A stretch of 64,000 bases of DNA from CAIYTF01 sp963664845 (GCA_963664845.1 OY761615.1:5828001-5892000), one strand, 5' to 3'. Shown: positions 17,674 through 25,725, numbered from the stretch's first letter. The notes: generated by a model not told the origin, from the letters alone. Program-made: numbers and translations.

Positions 17674-18501
17674 TTGAACCGGTCCGATATGTATGATGCA
17701 ATCAATACCAGGATTTTACAAAATCTTGAGAACGGCAAGCTTTTTTGGCGCCAGCCGTGGGCAGGCGGACTGCCGGCCAACTATATCACTAAACACGTAT
17801 ACCAGGGAATAAACTTCCTGTTGCTTTGTATGGATTCCGTCTCGAATCCGTTTTATTTAACGTTCCTGCAGGCAAAGGCCAAAAATTTTCGCATTAAAAC
17901 AGGCTCCAAGGGCCGCCAGATCATTTTCTACAAGCTGCAGGACATAGACAACGTCCTGCCATCCGGAGCCCTTGAAACGAAGCGTTTCCCATATCTTAAA
18001 TTCTCTTACGTGTTCAACCTCGAAGATCTTGAAAACTATGAGATCCCGCAGCCGACTTTATCCGCTCCGCTTGATCTGTTAAACGAAATCATTGCAAAGA
18101 ATTCGGTCAATGTTCAGCGAAATCTTGAACGCTGCTTTTATAACGAGCAGGAAAATTTTATTTCAACGCCGGATGTTTCGCACTTCACTTGCGAAGAAGA
18201 ATATTTCGCGGCTCAGTTCCATGAACTGATTCACTGGTCAGGCCATCCGGAGCGGTTAAACCGTGTCCGGCATCTTGCCAAGGGCGATGAAATCTATGCA
18301 TTTGAGGAACTCATTGCGGAGATAGGCGCAAGTTATTTGCTCGGGCTTTGCGGCATTCAGATTGTTCTCGATAATTCTAGCGCATATTTAGAAACCTGGC
18401 TCCGCAAGGCCAAGGGCGATAATTCCTTTATCCTGTCTGCGGCCATTGCCGCACAAAAAGCAGTTAATTATTTAATCCCGCAACCGGAAGCCGTCCAATA
18501 A
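17674..18501 (+). CDS. ArdC-like antirestriction protein
   Basis: A 275-residue protein with a TTG start, supported by AAGGAG at 17663-17668. The N-terminal ~120 residues match the ArdC single-stranded-DNA-binding domain: MYDAINTRILQNLENG at the start, then WRQPW and a lysine-rich KTGSKGRQIIFYKL. The C-terminal half is a zincin: FHELIHWSGH (~182-191) with HExxH-type ligands and, further on, YAFEELIAEIGASYLLG with the third ligand region. ArdC proteins are carried by plasmids and integrative elements and protect incoming DNA from host restriction. Two small genes follow closely, ending in a terminator. This is the best marker that the region was acquired by transfer. Typical ArdC proteins are about 290-320 residues, so this one is slightly short but complete in motifs. 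Confidence 0.85.
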   Translation: MNRSDMYDAINTRILQNLENGKLFWRQPWAGGLPANYITKHVYQGINFLLLCMDSVSNPFYLTFLQAKAKNFRIKTGSKGRQIIFYKLQDIDNVLPSGALETKRFPYLKFSYVFNLEDLENYEIPQPTLSAPLDLLNEIIAKNSVNVQRNLERCFYNEQENFISTPDVSHFTCEEEYFAAQFHELIHWSGHPERLNRVRHLAKGDEIYAFEELIAEIGASYLLGLCGIQIVLDNSSAYLETWLRKAKGDNSFILSAAIAAQKAVNYLIPQPEAVQ

Positions 18502-18531
18502 GGGCGGCCCGATTGAAAGGGTTTTTATTCT

Positions 18532-18756
18532 ATGCCGGATAATGATTTCAGGTTAATCAAATTCCACCCGTTTATGCCTGGTGATTATGTGTATTACCAT
18601 AATTGCGCCGGTAATACGATACCCACGAAAATTTTGGCTGTCCGTACCATTCAGGTGAAAGTTGCTCAGTCAACAATTGCCGGGCACGGCACCGCCTGGG
18701 TGTCCGCTAAAAATTGTGAATTTCAAACACCATCAGAAGAAAGGTCTCAGTCATGA
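18532..18756 (+). CDS. Small protein of unknown function
   Basis: 74 residues, starting 30 bp after the ardC-like stop. FMPGDYVYYHNC near residue 15 and a following beta-rich stretch (TKILAVRTIQVKVAQ) suggest a small beta-barrel such as a KOW- or SH3-like fold. No enzyme motif is visible. Its stop overlaps the next start by four bases (ATGA), which supports that both are real and translationally coupled. It probably belongs to the mobile element's accessory module. Confidence 0.6.
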   Translation: MPDNDFRLIKFHPFMPGDYVYYHNCAGNTIPTKILAVRTIQVKVAQSTIAGHGTAWVSAKNCEFQTPSEERSQS

Positions 18757-18968
18757 AGTACTATCATAAAACCTATGCCCGCGATCCGTATTGGACGACC
18801 GCGCGGTTCAACTCAAAATGTTCCTGTGGACAGCAGATCAACAAAGGCGACCGGATATTCTACTATCCGGCAACGAAAACAGCGCTTTGCCCGAAGTGCA
18901 GCGAGAAAGCCGCCAATGAATTTGCGTGTGCTGTCCAAGACGAGGATTTCTATAATTCTCAGTATTAG
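18753..18968 (+). CDS. Small zinc-ribbon-like protein
   Basis: 71 residues with two Cys pairs, CSCGQQINKGDRIFYYP and CPKCSEKAANEF, arranged like a short zinc ribbon. The preceding ATTARFNSKC-type lead and GDRIFYYP resemble small zinc-finger proteins found next to ardC-like genes on mobile elements (inference from general pattern). The start overlaps the upstream stop in an ATGA, and a GAAAGG ribosome-binding site lies just before it. It would bind nucleic acid or act as a small regulator. The function is not known. A putative terminator follows within 10 bp of the stop. Confidence 0.65.
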   Translation: MKYYHKTYARDPYWTTARFNSKCSCGQQINKGDRIFYYPATKTALCPKCSEKAANEFACAVQDEDFYNSQY

Positions 18969-18975
18969 GCAAATT

Positions 18976-19005
18976 GGCCCGGTCATGCCCTGATTGGGCC
19001 TTTTT
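18976..19005 (+). terminator. Putative terminator after the ardC-like cluster
   Basis: GGCCC at 18976-18980 pairs with GGGCC at 18996-19000, followed by TTTTT. The stem is short and the loop long, so it is weak, but it sits right after the last gene. Confidence 0.5.
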
Positions 19006-19273
19006 ATAGTGTCCGAAATTCACTTTTTTCGGTGTCCATGTATGGTATCCTGCCTGGCAGCGACTCATATTTTTATTGGCTTCGTCTGATAATATTTCTG
19101 TACAAATTCATATTGAAAGCTCATTCCGCTCAATGTTTATGCGCCTGTTATTCATTTCGCTATAAATCTATTTCAGCTGGTAATCTTGCGCTAAACGAGG
19201 GATAAAGGGGATGGTAACGCCTTATATGTGAAATTGGATGTGTATTCCAATTGAGAAGAATATGTGCAAAAAC

Positions 19274-19352
19274 AGCGTTTTATTGCCAAATAATTACGTT
19301 TTTATTGCATTTTTTGTGCTTTTATTACGGTTTTAATATCCGTTTTTGACCA
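19274..19352 (+). repeat. T-tract direct repeats
   Basis: Copies of a loose (G/A)CG-TTTTATT-(G/A)C motif recur about every 20-25 bp (GCGTTTTATTGCC, ACGTTTTTATTGC, GTGCTTTTATTACGG, then ACGGTTTTAATAT and CCGTTTTTGACC). The tracts could bend DNA or be binding sites, for example iterons or integrase/excisionase arm sites. Confidence 0.5.
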
Positions 19353-19400
19353 TAATTCGGTTATTTAGACAAGAATTTCAGCAGTATTCGGGAATAAGAT

Positions 19401-19425
19401 GCCTGCCTGCGGAATGCAGGCAGGC
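19401..19425. repeat. Perfect 10-bp-stem hairpin (possible terminator)
   Basis: GCCTGCCTGC, loop GGAAT, GCAGGCAGGC. On the plus strand CGATTTTTAA follows, so it could end transcripts coming from the left. It is also the kind of short palindrome dispersed in many genomes. A related but imperfect palindrome is near 16506-16525. Confidence 0.6.
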
Positions 19426-19437
19426 CGATTTTTAAGG

Positions 19438-19872
19438 CTATTCGAACAATCTCTCCAACTCCTTTTTCATTTTCTTCTTATCAATAACAACGGTTTCTAC
19501 TTCCTGGTGATCCTTCCAGCCGAGTTGTTTCAGAGCGAAAATACATGCGGCTGTCGGCATAGTGCCGGTCACCATTCCGCGTTCGTATGCAGCTTCCTTT
19601 TTGAGGGATGCGCGTTCAGTAAGCTCACGGAATTCCGGTTTTTCATAGAGCGTTTGTCTCCGCATCTTCATACGGTAAGCGAATTCAACAACGATAGGAA
19701 TATCCGTTGTCTCAATGTATTCACGGTAGAGTTCCGTGATCTTCTGCAGCTCCGTTTCAGAAAGTTTGGGTTTACGGCCTACGTTGCTACGGGGAAATAA
19801 GTCCGGATTTTCCATCCGGGCTTGCCGGCGTTTCCGTTTAATATTTACGATCGCTTCTTCGTTTGGATTCAT
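19438..19872 (-). CDS. Terminase small subunit / DNA-packaging-like protein
   Basis: 144 residues from ATG 19872, chosen because AAAGGA lies just upstream; an in-frame TTG at 19902 has no such site. The layout, a basic N-terminus (KRKRRQARMENPDLF), GRKPKLSETELQKITELY, a helix-turn-helix-like TLYEKPEFRELTERA, and a C-terminal CIFALKQLGWKDHQEVE, resembles DNA-packaging small subunits, in which the small-terminase helix-turn-helix precedes a FALKN.GW motif. It sits 36 bp downstream of the integrase stop on the same strand. No large terminase or capsid gene is in the window, so it may be a remnant of a phage module or a co-opted DNA-binding partner of the integrase. Confidence 0.65.
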   Translation of the reverse strand: MNPNEEAIVNIKRKRRQARMENPDLFPRSNVGRKPKLSETELQKITELYREYIETTDIPIVVEFAYRMKMRRQTLYEKPEFRELTERASLKKEAAYERGMVTGTMPTAACIFALKQLGWKDHQEVETVVIDKKKMKKELERLFE

Positions 19873-19908
19873 GGTGTTTTCCTTTCTTGTGAAATGGGTC
19901 AAATTTAA

Positions 19909-21009
19909 TTAGGCTGTTTTTAAAATCTTTTGATCGAAAACGGTTACTGCCTTAACCAGGCTTTCATTCTGCAGGTGCGCATAGATTTCCGTAGTCTTTA
20001 TATCCTCATGGCCCAGCAGTTCCTTAACCACATAGATTGATACTCCGTTCTGGACAAGGATACTGGCGAAACTGTGCCTCAAAGTATGAAAGTGTGTCTC
20101 TTCGCCAAGTTTGGCTGCCCGGACGGCTTCCTTAAATTCTTTACTGACGAAGTTCTCTTTGAATTTTTGATTCTTCTTGTTGGTAAACAAATAATTGTTC
20201 CCCTTCTTTTTGTTTTTTGATCTTCTTTCAATCACTGCGTAGCAGTCTTCACTCATTGGGATGATTCTGTCTTTTTTGCTTTTGGTTGAAAATTCATTCG
20301 TATTCTTGGCAGTGACGATTTTGTTGGTCATATCAATGGCATCCCAGGACGTATTCAGAACTTCACCCAACCTCATACCAGTCATGAAGGCAAAGACAAA
20401 TATATCTTTCAGTGTCTGATCATCTGTGCTTTTTAGAATAGCATCAAGATCTTCTCGAGTGATGAAGTGAGGCTTTTTAATGGTTTGGCGCGGGGCCTTT
20501 ATTTTCTTCAGTACATTGCTTTCCAAATATCCCCATACCTCGGCTTTGGAAAATGCTGCTTTCAGGGTTTTATAATAAAGCGCTGCACTGTAAGGGGAGC
20601 GGGCGTACGTCTTTGAAATAAACTTATCCATTAATCTGACGTTTAGCAGGTTCAGCAATACATTCCCTGTTTCCCGCTCCAGCATTTTGAAAGACAATTT
20701 TACCGAGCATAGATAGTTTTTTGATTTGCTGCCCTCAAGGTAGGTGGTGTATTCCTCCTTGAATTGTTGCAGCGTCAGCTTGGGGGCTAGAACTTCCGGC
20801 TGTGGCTCTGGTTCTGGTTGTTTTGTGATTTGTCCCGGATTGCATTTGTCATTGGGACAAAGTATATCCGCCACATCTGGATACTTCCGCATGAATTTTT
20901 CAGCCTCCCGACGCACTGTTTGCCGCGTTGAGACCTTTTTTCTGGTGCCTGACTCATCAATAAATACTAAATGATAGTAAGGCGACTTAGACTCTCTTGT
21001 AAGGTACAT
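19909..21009 (-). CDS. Tyrosine recombinase / integrase
   Basis: 366 residues from ATG 21009, chosen because GGGAG lies ~9 bp upstream (21019-21023); a longer frame to 21063 lacks this. An N-terminal arm-binding region (residues 1-60), a SAM-like core-binding domain (LTLQQFKEEYTTYLEG ... FKMLERETGNVLLNLL, ~85-185), and the catalytic domain are visible. The catalytic residues present are Arg in TGMRLGEVL, Lys in the beta-hairpin (KSKKDRIIPM), HTLRHSF (His and Arg), LLGHEDI (His) and Tyr in TTEIYAHL. The protein appears active. It is the integrase of the element lying to its left: a 45-bp tRNA-Met 3' fragment starts 127 bp upstream of the start codon, with two direct repeats between. Confidence 0.95.
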   Translation of the reverse strand: MYLTRESKSPYYHLVFIDESGTRKKVSTRQTVRREAEKFMRKYPDVADILCPNDKCNPGQITKQPEPEPQPEVLAPKLTLQQFKEEYTTYLEGSKSKNYLCSVKLSFKMLERETGNVLLNLLNVRLMDKFISKTYARSPYSAALYYKTLKAAFSKAEVWGYLESNVLKKIKAPRQTIKKPHFITREDLDAILKSTDDQTLKDIFVFAFMTGMRLGEVLNTSWDAIDMTNKIVTAKNTNEFSTKSKKDRIIPMSEDCYAVIERRSKNKKKGNNYLFTNKKNQKFKENFVSKEFKEAVRAAKLGEETHFHTLRHSFASILVQNGVSIYVVKELLGHEDIKTTEIYAHLQNESLVKAVTVFDQKILKTA

Positions 21010-21035
21010 ATGAAAACACTCCCTGTACAAAAAAC

Positions 21036-21057
21036 GTCCGAATAAATGTCCGAACAA
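21036..21057 (+). repeat. Tandem repeats between integrase and att core (possible arm sites)
   Basis: GTCCGAATAA at 21036-21045 and GTCCGAACAA at 21048-21057, spaced 12 bp. They lie just upstream of the integrase start and ~80 bp from the att fragment, where integrase arm-type or Xis sites often lie. A looser match (ATCCAAATAAATATCCGAAAA) occurs near 22588. Confidence 0.45.
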
Positions 21058-21135
21058 GGACAAAAAGACAAAATTTTTAGGCCCAATATTGCATTTATAA
21101 GCTGTTTCGCGGCTTTCCCATTTTTCTACTCATGT

Positions 21136-21180
21136 CTCATAATCAGCGGGTCGGGGGTTCAAGTCCCTCCGAGCCCACAA
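21136..21180 (+). other. att site: 3' half of a tRNA-Met(CAU) gene, copy 1
   Basis: 45 bp beginning CTCATAATCAGC (anticodon loop with CAT and the 3' anticodon stem), then a well-formed T-arm around GGTTCAAGTCC, then CGAGCCC, the 3' acceptor strand. No matching 5' half (a GGGCTCG-type acceptor) lies upstream, so it is not a complete gene. This is the expected footprint of an integrase that uses the 3' end of a tRNA gene as its attachment site. It lies just before a strong terminator. Confidence 0.85.
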
Positions 21181-21183
21181 GAT

Positions 21184-21219
21184 AAACCCCTATAATTGAA
21201 TAAGTTATAGGGGTTTTTT
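21184..21219 (+). terminator. Strong rho-independent terminator after att copy 1
   Basis: A perfect 12-bp stem, AAACCCCTATAA (21184-21195) with TTATAGGGGTTT (21205-21216), a 9-base loop and a T-run. Its position 4 bp after the tRNA 3' end suggests it ended the original tRNA transcript. Confidence 0.9.
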
Positions 21220-21559
21220 ATTTTTATGGCTTTCCGCCAAACCTGATAATTATATACCCATTCTAAGGAATTTTGTACCCACTCTTTTTTTTGTACAATT
21301 TCCATTTATAGAAAAAACCTGACAAGTAAAGCCAAAGGGATTCCAATTCCTTTATTAATTCAATCGGTTTTTTTAAATTTTTAACTTATCATATTGGAAT
21401 TCTTCTTTCTTTCGTGCAAACTTAAAGTGATTCCCTTCCATTGTCAATACCTCAAAACGAATCGAAATGCCTGAAAAACTACCCTTTGTTTAAAGGAACC
21501 CTGCGAGTTGGATATGCCCGCATTTTGAGGATGCGGGAAGAACCTATTTTGTCCCCTTA

Positions 21560-21700
21560 TTAGTGCCAAAACAGAAATAAGTACTCGTTTTCCGGAATAT
21601 TTTCGGAGAAGCGGACTTTTCCTCTTTTTAGATCGAAGTAATAAACCCACTTTAATTGACCGTTAACCCTATACGCAAAAGCAATCCAAATCCATCAAAC
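21560..21700 (-). pseudogene. Coding remnant of unknown family
   Basis: On the minus strand this reads WIWIAFAYRVNGQLKWVYYF and then DLKRGKVRFSENIPEN, ending at a TAA (21560-21562). The sequence looks like real protein, with alternating aromatic and charged residues, but has no start codon or ribosome-binding site after an upstream stop. It is probably a decayed accessory gene of the older element. Confidence 0.4.
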
Positions 21701-21731
21701 TGAACATTACGCTTAATCTATGCAGTTAATT

Positions 21732-21992
21732 TCATTTTTCAGCATCCGGTTTTCTATCTTCCAGACTATAAGAGAACTCCGGTTCATCGAACATTTCGCC
21801 ATTCCAGATAATAAACGCAACATAACGCCCAGTTTTACACTCATAGACTCCCAAGCAATAAACGAGAAAAGGAAATTTTCCCCCGTTTTGTTCCTCAACT
21901 GCCCATAATTTTTGAGGAACCGGAAAAGCTGTTATTAGCTTCGCGTCTTCCTATTCACAAATAAAGTCGATTGTTTTATTACCTTCGCACAT
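21732..21992 (-). pseudogene. Coding remnant of unknown family with in-frame stop
   Basis: From an ATG at 21992 the minus strand has an early in-frame TAG (codon 14), then a protein-like stretch, YCLGVYECKTGRYVAFIIW, followed by NGEMFDEPEFSYSLEDRK, to a TGA at 21732. Translation from an internal start cannot be excluded, but the interrupted start and the setting suggest a dead small gene of the older element. Confidence 0.4.
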
Positions 21993-22053
21993 TTTCTTTA
22001 TTCCTTATTTTTTTTAGAAATGATTAATTGAAGTTTCGATTTGCCTATTGAAT

Positions 22054-22388
22054 TTACTGCGTCAACAAGTGCAGAGTATGTAATACGGAGTAAATCTTTG
22101 TAACATTCGGAGAACTATGACCCGCCAAAGTCTGTACCGTATAAAGAGAAGCTCCCACGCTCACCAGATTCGAACAAAAGGAATGGCGTAATGAATGTAA
22201 ATGTAAGTCCTCACTCAGTCCCGCTTCTCTTACCGCTTCCATAAATTTCTTACTGCAATAGTCCACTGTTTAAGGTACTCTTGGTTTAATTCTCCAAAAC
22301 ATATAGCTCATAGTATTGATCTTATGAATCTTTGGAAGCTGCTTCTTTATAGCTTCCAGTGCCGCTTCATTCAAAGGAATCTTTGTAA
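22054..22388 (-). pseudogene. Second integrase, C-terminal relic with nonsense codon
   Basis: The minus strand encodes TKIPLNEAALEAIKKQLPKI, then MSYMFWRIKPRVP, an in-frame TAA (22270-22272), and then VDYCSKKFMEAVREAGLSED, LHLHSLRHSFCSNLV and LAGHSSPNVTKIYSVL. HSLRHSF, LAGHSS and the tyrosine in TKIYS identify the catalytic end of a tyrosine recombinase. It is broken by the TAA and lacks the N-terminal two thirds. It is not a close copy of the intact integrase (19909-21009), so it came from a different element. It lies 46 bp from the second tRNA-Met fragment. Confidence 0.85.
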
Positions 22389-22434
22389 GTAAAAATTCAT
22401 AGAATTAAGATCCCAAAACAGAAATCCTTGTTCT

Positions 22435-22479
22435 CTCATAATTAGCGGGTCGGGGGTTAAAGGCTCTCCGAGCCCACAA
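22435..22479 (+). other. att site: decayed 3' half of a tRNA-Met gene, copy 2
   Basis: 45 bp matching copy 1 (21136-21180) with five or six differences. CTCATAATTAGCGGGTCGGG and CTCCGAGCCCACAA are kept, while the T-loop is damaged (GTTAAAGGC instead of GTTCAAGTC). The decay suggests this end is the older of the two. It marks the right border of the accessory region. Confidence 0.8.
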
Positions 22480-22481
22480 GT

Positions 22482-22503
22482 AAAGTGCGGAACGCACTTT
22501 TTT
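22482..22503 (+). terminator. Terminator after att copy 2
   Basis: AAAGTGCG (22482-22489), loop GAA, CGCACTTT (22493-22500), then a T-run. Its position 2-3 bp after the tRNA fragment parallels copy 1. Confidence 0.85.
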
Positions 22504-22724
22504 AATTTTTCAACGCCAACCAATTGAAAAGACATCCGCTGTCCCGATAATAACTGCAAAAATTAGTATATCAATTGTTCGAAAAAAAATCCAAATAAAT
22601 ATCCGAAAATTTCCAAGCCTTTCACCCTGTCCCGCGTGTACGAAGAATTGTTATCCACAAAAAAATGCCTTATTTTTCATTATCCATTATCATTTATAAT
22701 ATTCACCTCATAAACTGTTAAAAG

Positions 22725-23081
22725 ATGCCAGATCATTTTTTCTTCTACCTGGGGCTTTCGTTCATTTTAGTACATGAATTGGATGCAGTCCACCGCAAAG
22801 AGTGGAGGATTTTCCCCGGTCTTTCTCTTTTAAATGAAACTTGGGCAGCTAATATTTTTATTTTTGCACATATACCATTGTTCTTTTTATTATTTTTAGC
22901 TCTCTCCTCAAACAACGATTACAAATTCACCATCCTCTGCATCAATCTTTTTTTTCTCCTTCACTTGGCGCTGCATGTCGGCTTTCTTCGTCATAAGAAA
23001 AATGAATTCAAAGGATGGGGCTCATGGATAATGATCACCTGCCCTGCGATTTGTGGAGTCAGTGATCTTTTAACTGCCTGA
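22725..23081 (+). CDS. Small four-helix membrane protein
   Basis: 118 residues with four hydrophobic segments, at ~5-17, ~43-62, ~67-85 and ~100-116. The motif FILVHELDAVHRKEWRIFPG near the N-terminus and HIPLF in the second helix are those of a small family of bacterial membrane proteins of unknown function (DUF6713-like in my recollection, not checked). The His and Glu in VHELDAV and the charged RKEWR are likely conserved. It is the first intact gene right of the accessory region, with no operon partner closer than ~100 bp. Confidence 0.65.
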   Translation: MPDHFFFYLGLSFILVHELDAVHRKEWRIFPGLSLLNETWAANIFIFAHIPLFFLLFLALSSNNDYKFTILCINLFFLLHLALHVGFLRHKKNEFKGWGSWIMITCPAICGVSDLLTA

Positions 23082-23185
23082 CGTTCTCAGGTTTATTCAT
23101 CCATGTATCACTCCGCACTGGACTAAATGCTTGCAAAACACTATATTTCCATACCTATAGTAAACATCCCAAGAGAAGTAAAGTG

Positions 23186-24742
23186 ATGAACAGTCCATCT
23201 GTTAATAGTACCAAATTACCAGCCTCGCAGCTTTTACCGCTTTATCTGCTGGCATTACTCAAACTAGCTATTCACCTGTCCATTAATGCTGCCACTGCCT
23301 ATGGCTACTTCCGTGATGAGTTTTACTATCTGGCATGCAGCGATCACCTCGCCTGGGGCTATGTAGATCAACCTCCCCTCTCGATATTCCTGCTTCGTAT
23401 CAGTCGTTTTCTCTTCGGCGATTCGCTCTTCGCACTCAGGCTGCTACCGGCTTTTTCCGGGGCTATGGTTGTATTTATGACGGGGATCATCACCCGTGAA
23501 TTAGGCGGTAAAAAGTTTGCCCAAATTACTGCCGCCTGCGCAGTCTTCGCCGCACCGATATTTCTTGCTTATGATTCAGTTTATTCAATGAATTGTTTCG
23601 AAACCCTCTTCTGGACGCTGGGAATCTATTATTTTATCCGGATCATTAAGCAGGGAAAAACAAAAGATTGGATAATCCTCGGAATCGTGCTTGGCCTTGG
23701 AACAATGAACAAGATCAGTGTCCTTTGGCTTTGTGCCGGCATTGTGGCTGGACTGCTTTGCTCCCCCTTAAGAAAAGAGCTGCTTACCCTTAAATTTTGG
23801 TCAGCTGCCGGACTCATACTCGCAATCTTCACGCCTTATTTAATCTGGCAGTTCCCCAATAATTTCGCGTCATGGGAGTTTATCAAAAATATTTCGTCCG
23901 GCAAATATGTTGCGCTGTCCCCAATTCAATTTTATATGCAACAGATATCCATGCTCAATCCGTTCTCACTCCCTATATGGGTAACGGGATTTATATTTCT
24001 GCTATTTTCTAAAAAAATGAAGCAGTTTCGCCCGCTGGGAATAACATATCTGACCGTTGCAGTAATTTTGCTTTCGAATAACACAAGCAAGCCGAATTAC
24101 ATGACACCCATTTATCCTATACTGTTTGCCGCCGGTGCTGTTGCCATCGAAATGGGTATAGAGCGGATCAAACAATTGTGGCTTAAGTCAGCGGTGCCGG
24201 CATTATTACTCATTGGTGGCGTCATTGCCGCACCTATTGTCCTCGCGATCCTGCCCGTTGAAACGTATATCAATTACGCCAAGGCACTGGGAGAAAAGCC
24301 AGCCACTTCTGAAAAAAACGGCATTGGTAAGCTGCCACAATTTTATGCAGACATGTTTGGCTGGGATAATATGGTCGCACAGATTGCAAAGGCTTATAAT
24401 TCCCTCACTCCCGAAGAAAAAGCAAAGTGCGTTATCCTGATGAACAACTACGGTGAAGCAGGAGCAGTTGATCTCCTTGGACCAAAATATGGATTGCCAA
24501 AAGCCATAAGCGGCCATAATAACTATTGGCTCTGGGGCTGCAACAATTCAAAGGGTGAAATTGTGCTTCGTATTGGAGTTGATATGAACGCAGTTCTTGA
24601 ATCGTATAGGTCTGCCGAACAGGTCGGAACCATCTCTGACCCCTATTGCATGCCCTATGAAAACAATATTTCAATTACCATTTGCAGAGACCGAAAAATC
24701 CCGCTAAAGGATGACTGGGGAGAATTTAAGGTGTATAATTAG
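23186..24742 (+). CDS. GT39/ArnT-like membrane glycosyltransferase
   Basis: About 518 residues. The ATG at 23186 is preferred; a GTG at 23183 directly precedes it. The N-terminus has the PMT/ArnT signature YGYFRDEFYYLACSDHLAWG followed by VDQPPL, with the acidic pair in the first periplasmic loop that these GT39/GT83 enzymes use for catalysis. About ten hydrophobic segments follow to residue ~370, then a soluble C-terminal domain of ~150 residues. Such enzymes move a sugar from a polyprenyl-phosphate donor to a lipid, protein or glycan in the periplasm. The acceptor cannot be told here. The gene stands alone. Confidence 0.85.
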   Translation: MNSPSVNSTKLPASQLLPLYLLALLKLAIHLSINAATAYGYFRDEFYYLACSDHLAWGYVDQPPLSIFLLRISRFLFGDSLFALRLLPAFSGAMVVFMTGIITRELGGKKFAQITAACAVFAAPIFLAYDSVYSMNCFETLFWTLGIYYFIRIIKQGKTKDWIILGIVLGLGTMNKISVLWLCAGIVAGLLCSPLRKELLTLKFWSAAGLILAIFTPYLIWQFPNNFASWEFIKNISSGKYVALSPIQFYMQQISMLNPFSLPIWVTGFIFLLFSKKMKQFRPLGITYLTVAVILLSNNTSKPNYMTPIYPILFAAGAVAIEMGIERIKQLWLKSAVPALLLIGGVIAAPIVLAILPVETYINYAKALGEKPATSEKNGIGKLPQFYADMFGWDNMVAQIAKAYNSLTPEEKAKCVILMNNYGEAGAVDLLGPKYGLPKAISGHNNYWLWGCNNSKGEIVLRIGVDMNAVLESYRSAEQVGTISDPYCMPYENNISITICRDRKIPLKDDWGEFKVYN

Positions 24743-24848
24743 AATGTTTGTGTGCAATATCCTGAACAGACCAAGGAATTACAGCGTATAAACAGACTTT
24801 AAAATCAGGCAATTGATGCAACATTGCATAATTCATTCCGGGTATATT

Positions 24849-25187
24849 CTAACACTTTTTACCACGATGCACGATGCAATATTTGCTGCCCGACAATGCC
24901 CTATTCCTGCACTGCTTTCCATTTTTGGTCATTGCCGCACATCTGAAAAATGTTCTTCCCGGTTTACCCAATTTGCTGCCGGCAGGAGGCCCAGCGTAGC
25001 ATTTGCCCTGTGGCTTCATGTCTATTACCTTAACCTCCTTTTTCGCTTCGACAACCGGTTTTTTCGTCTCTTGCCCGTGGTTTTCATGAACAGGTCTTCT
25101 ACTCGGTCTCGTAGGAGTTGTGCTCTGTGCAAGTGCCAAAGAAGCGAGCAAGGGTATGCAAAAAAGGAAAAGGAGTAAATTTTTCAT
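24849..25187 (-). CDS. Small secreted Cys/His-rich protein
   Basis: 112 residues from ATG 25187, where GAGGA lies upstream (a longer frame to 25199 lacks that). A signal peptide, MKNLLLFLFCIPLLASLALA followed by QS, is clear. The mature part starts with a lysine/proline-rich linker, and the C-terminal ~40 residues have a CAAMTKNGKQCRNRA motif and KYCIVHRGKKC. Four Cys and a His in this pattern form a short zinc-binding module found in small bacterial proteins (DUF5763-like in my recollection). Function unknown. Confidence 0.7.
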   Translation of the reverse strand: MKNLLLFLFCIPLLASLALAQSTTPTRPSRRPVHENHGQETKKPVVEAKKEVKVIDMKPQGKCYAGPPAGSKLGKPGRTFFRCAAMTKNGKQCRNRALSGSKYCIVHRGKKC

Positions 25188-25725
25188 AACAATCCTCAAT
25201 TAAATCGGTATAAATAGGGCAACACAGCCGCATAAAGCATTACAAAATCTTGCAGAAAAAAAAGAAAACAGCATTGATGCTCCCGCTATAAATACAAACT
25301 GCCTGATTCAGAATTATGGTTCTAATTGAAAAGCCAGCTGAGACCAAAAAGTATTCGCGAAAGCATAGTAAATCTACCAAAAGCAGTAAACTAAAACAAG
25401 CGGATGCACGCGTTAGCTTTTAGGTCAATGCCAAACTGGTCATTGCAGTTAGTGTACCCAGGGAATCACATTTGGCGAATCTTTGATGAAACTGCAAATG
25501 GGTGCAACGAAAACCGAACCATCCATTTCATTTTTTGCATTTATAAATAATGGTCAATTTAAGTTCAACTATCGCAGGGGTTCAAGATTTTGAACCCCTA
25601 CAGAATCCCAATATTGACGCGGTCATTAAATCCACACTCATCCCGGATAACCCATCAATCCGGTATCCCTGCCTTATTCTTTTCCGCTTCGCATAAATCC
25701 AAAAATGTCGTAATTTTTATCCTGA
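25188..25725. other. Intergenic region, divergent promoters expected
   Basis: 538 bp between divergent genes. The only structured element is a perfect hairpin at 25576-25599 (AGGGGTTCAA, loop GATT, TTGAACCCCT). It is not followed by a T-run and looks like a dispersed palindromic repeat. No ribosome-binding site is clear before the ATG at 25726. Confidence 0.5.
25576..25599. repeat. Short palindromic element
   Basis: Perfect 10-bp stem with a 4-base loop, in an intergenic region without T-run. Probably a dispersed repeat or a regulatory hairpin. Confidence 0.6.

Larger units (their letters stand above)
19006..19437. other. Intergenic region between the ardC cluster and the integrase operon
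   Basis: No gene is visible. The middle (19274-19352) has the T-tract repeats listed separately, and the right end holds a perfect hairpin at 19401-19425. The two flanking transcription units converge here. Confidence 0.5.
21220..22053. other. Decayed element segment
   Basis: 834 bp with no intact gene. It lies between the two tRNA-fragment att sites and holds the coding remnants listed at 21560-21700 and 21732-21992. Stop codons and frameshifts are frequent on both strands. Confidence 0.6.

Noticed and set aside
21136..21180. Complete tRNA-Met gene
   Set aside because: Only the 3' half from the anticodon loop onward is present. No 5' acceptor strand or D-arm lies upstream.
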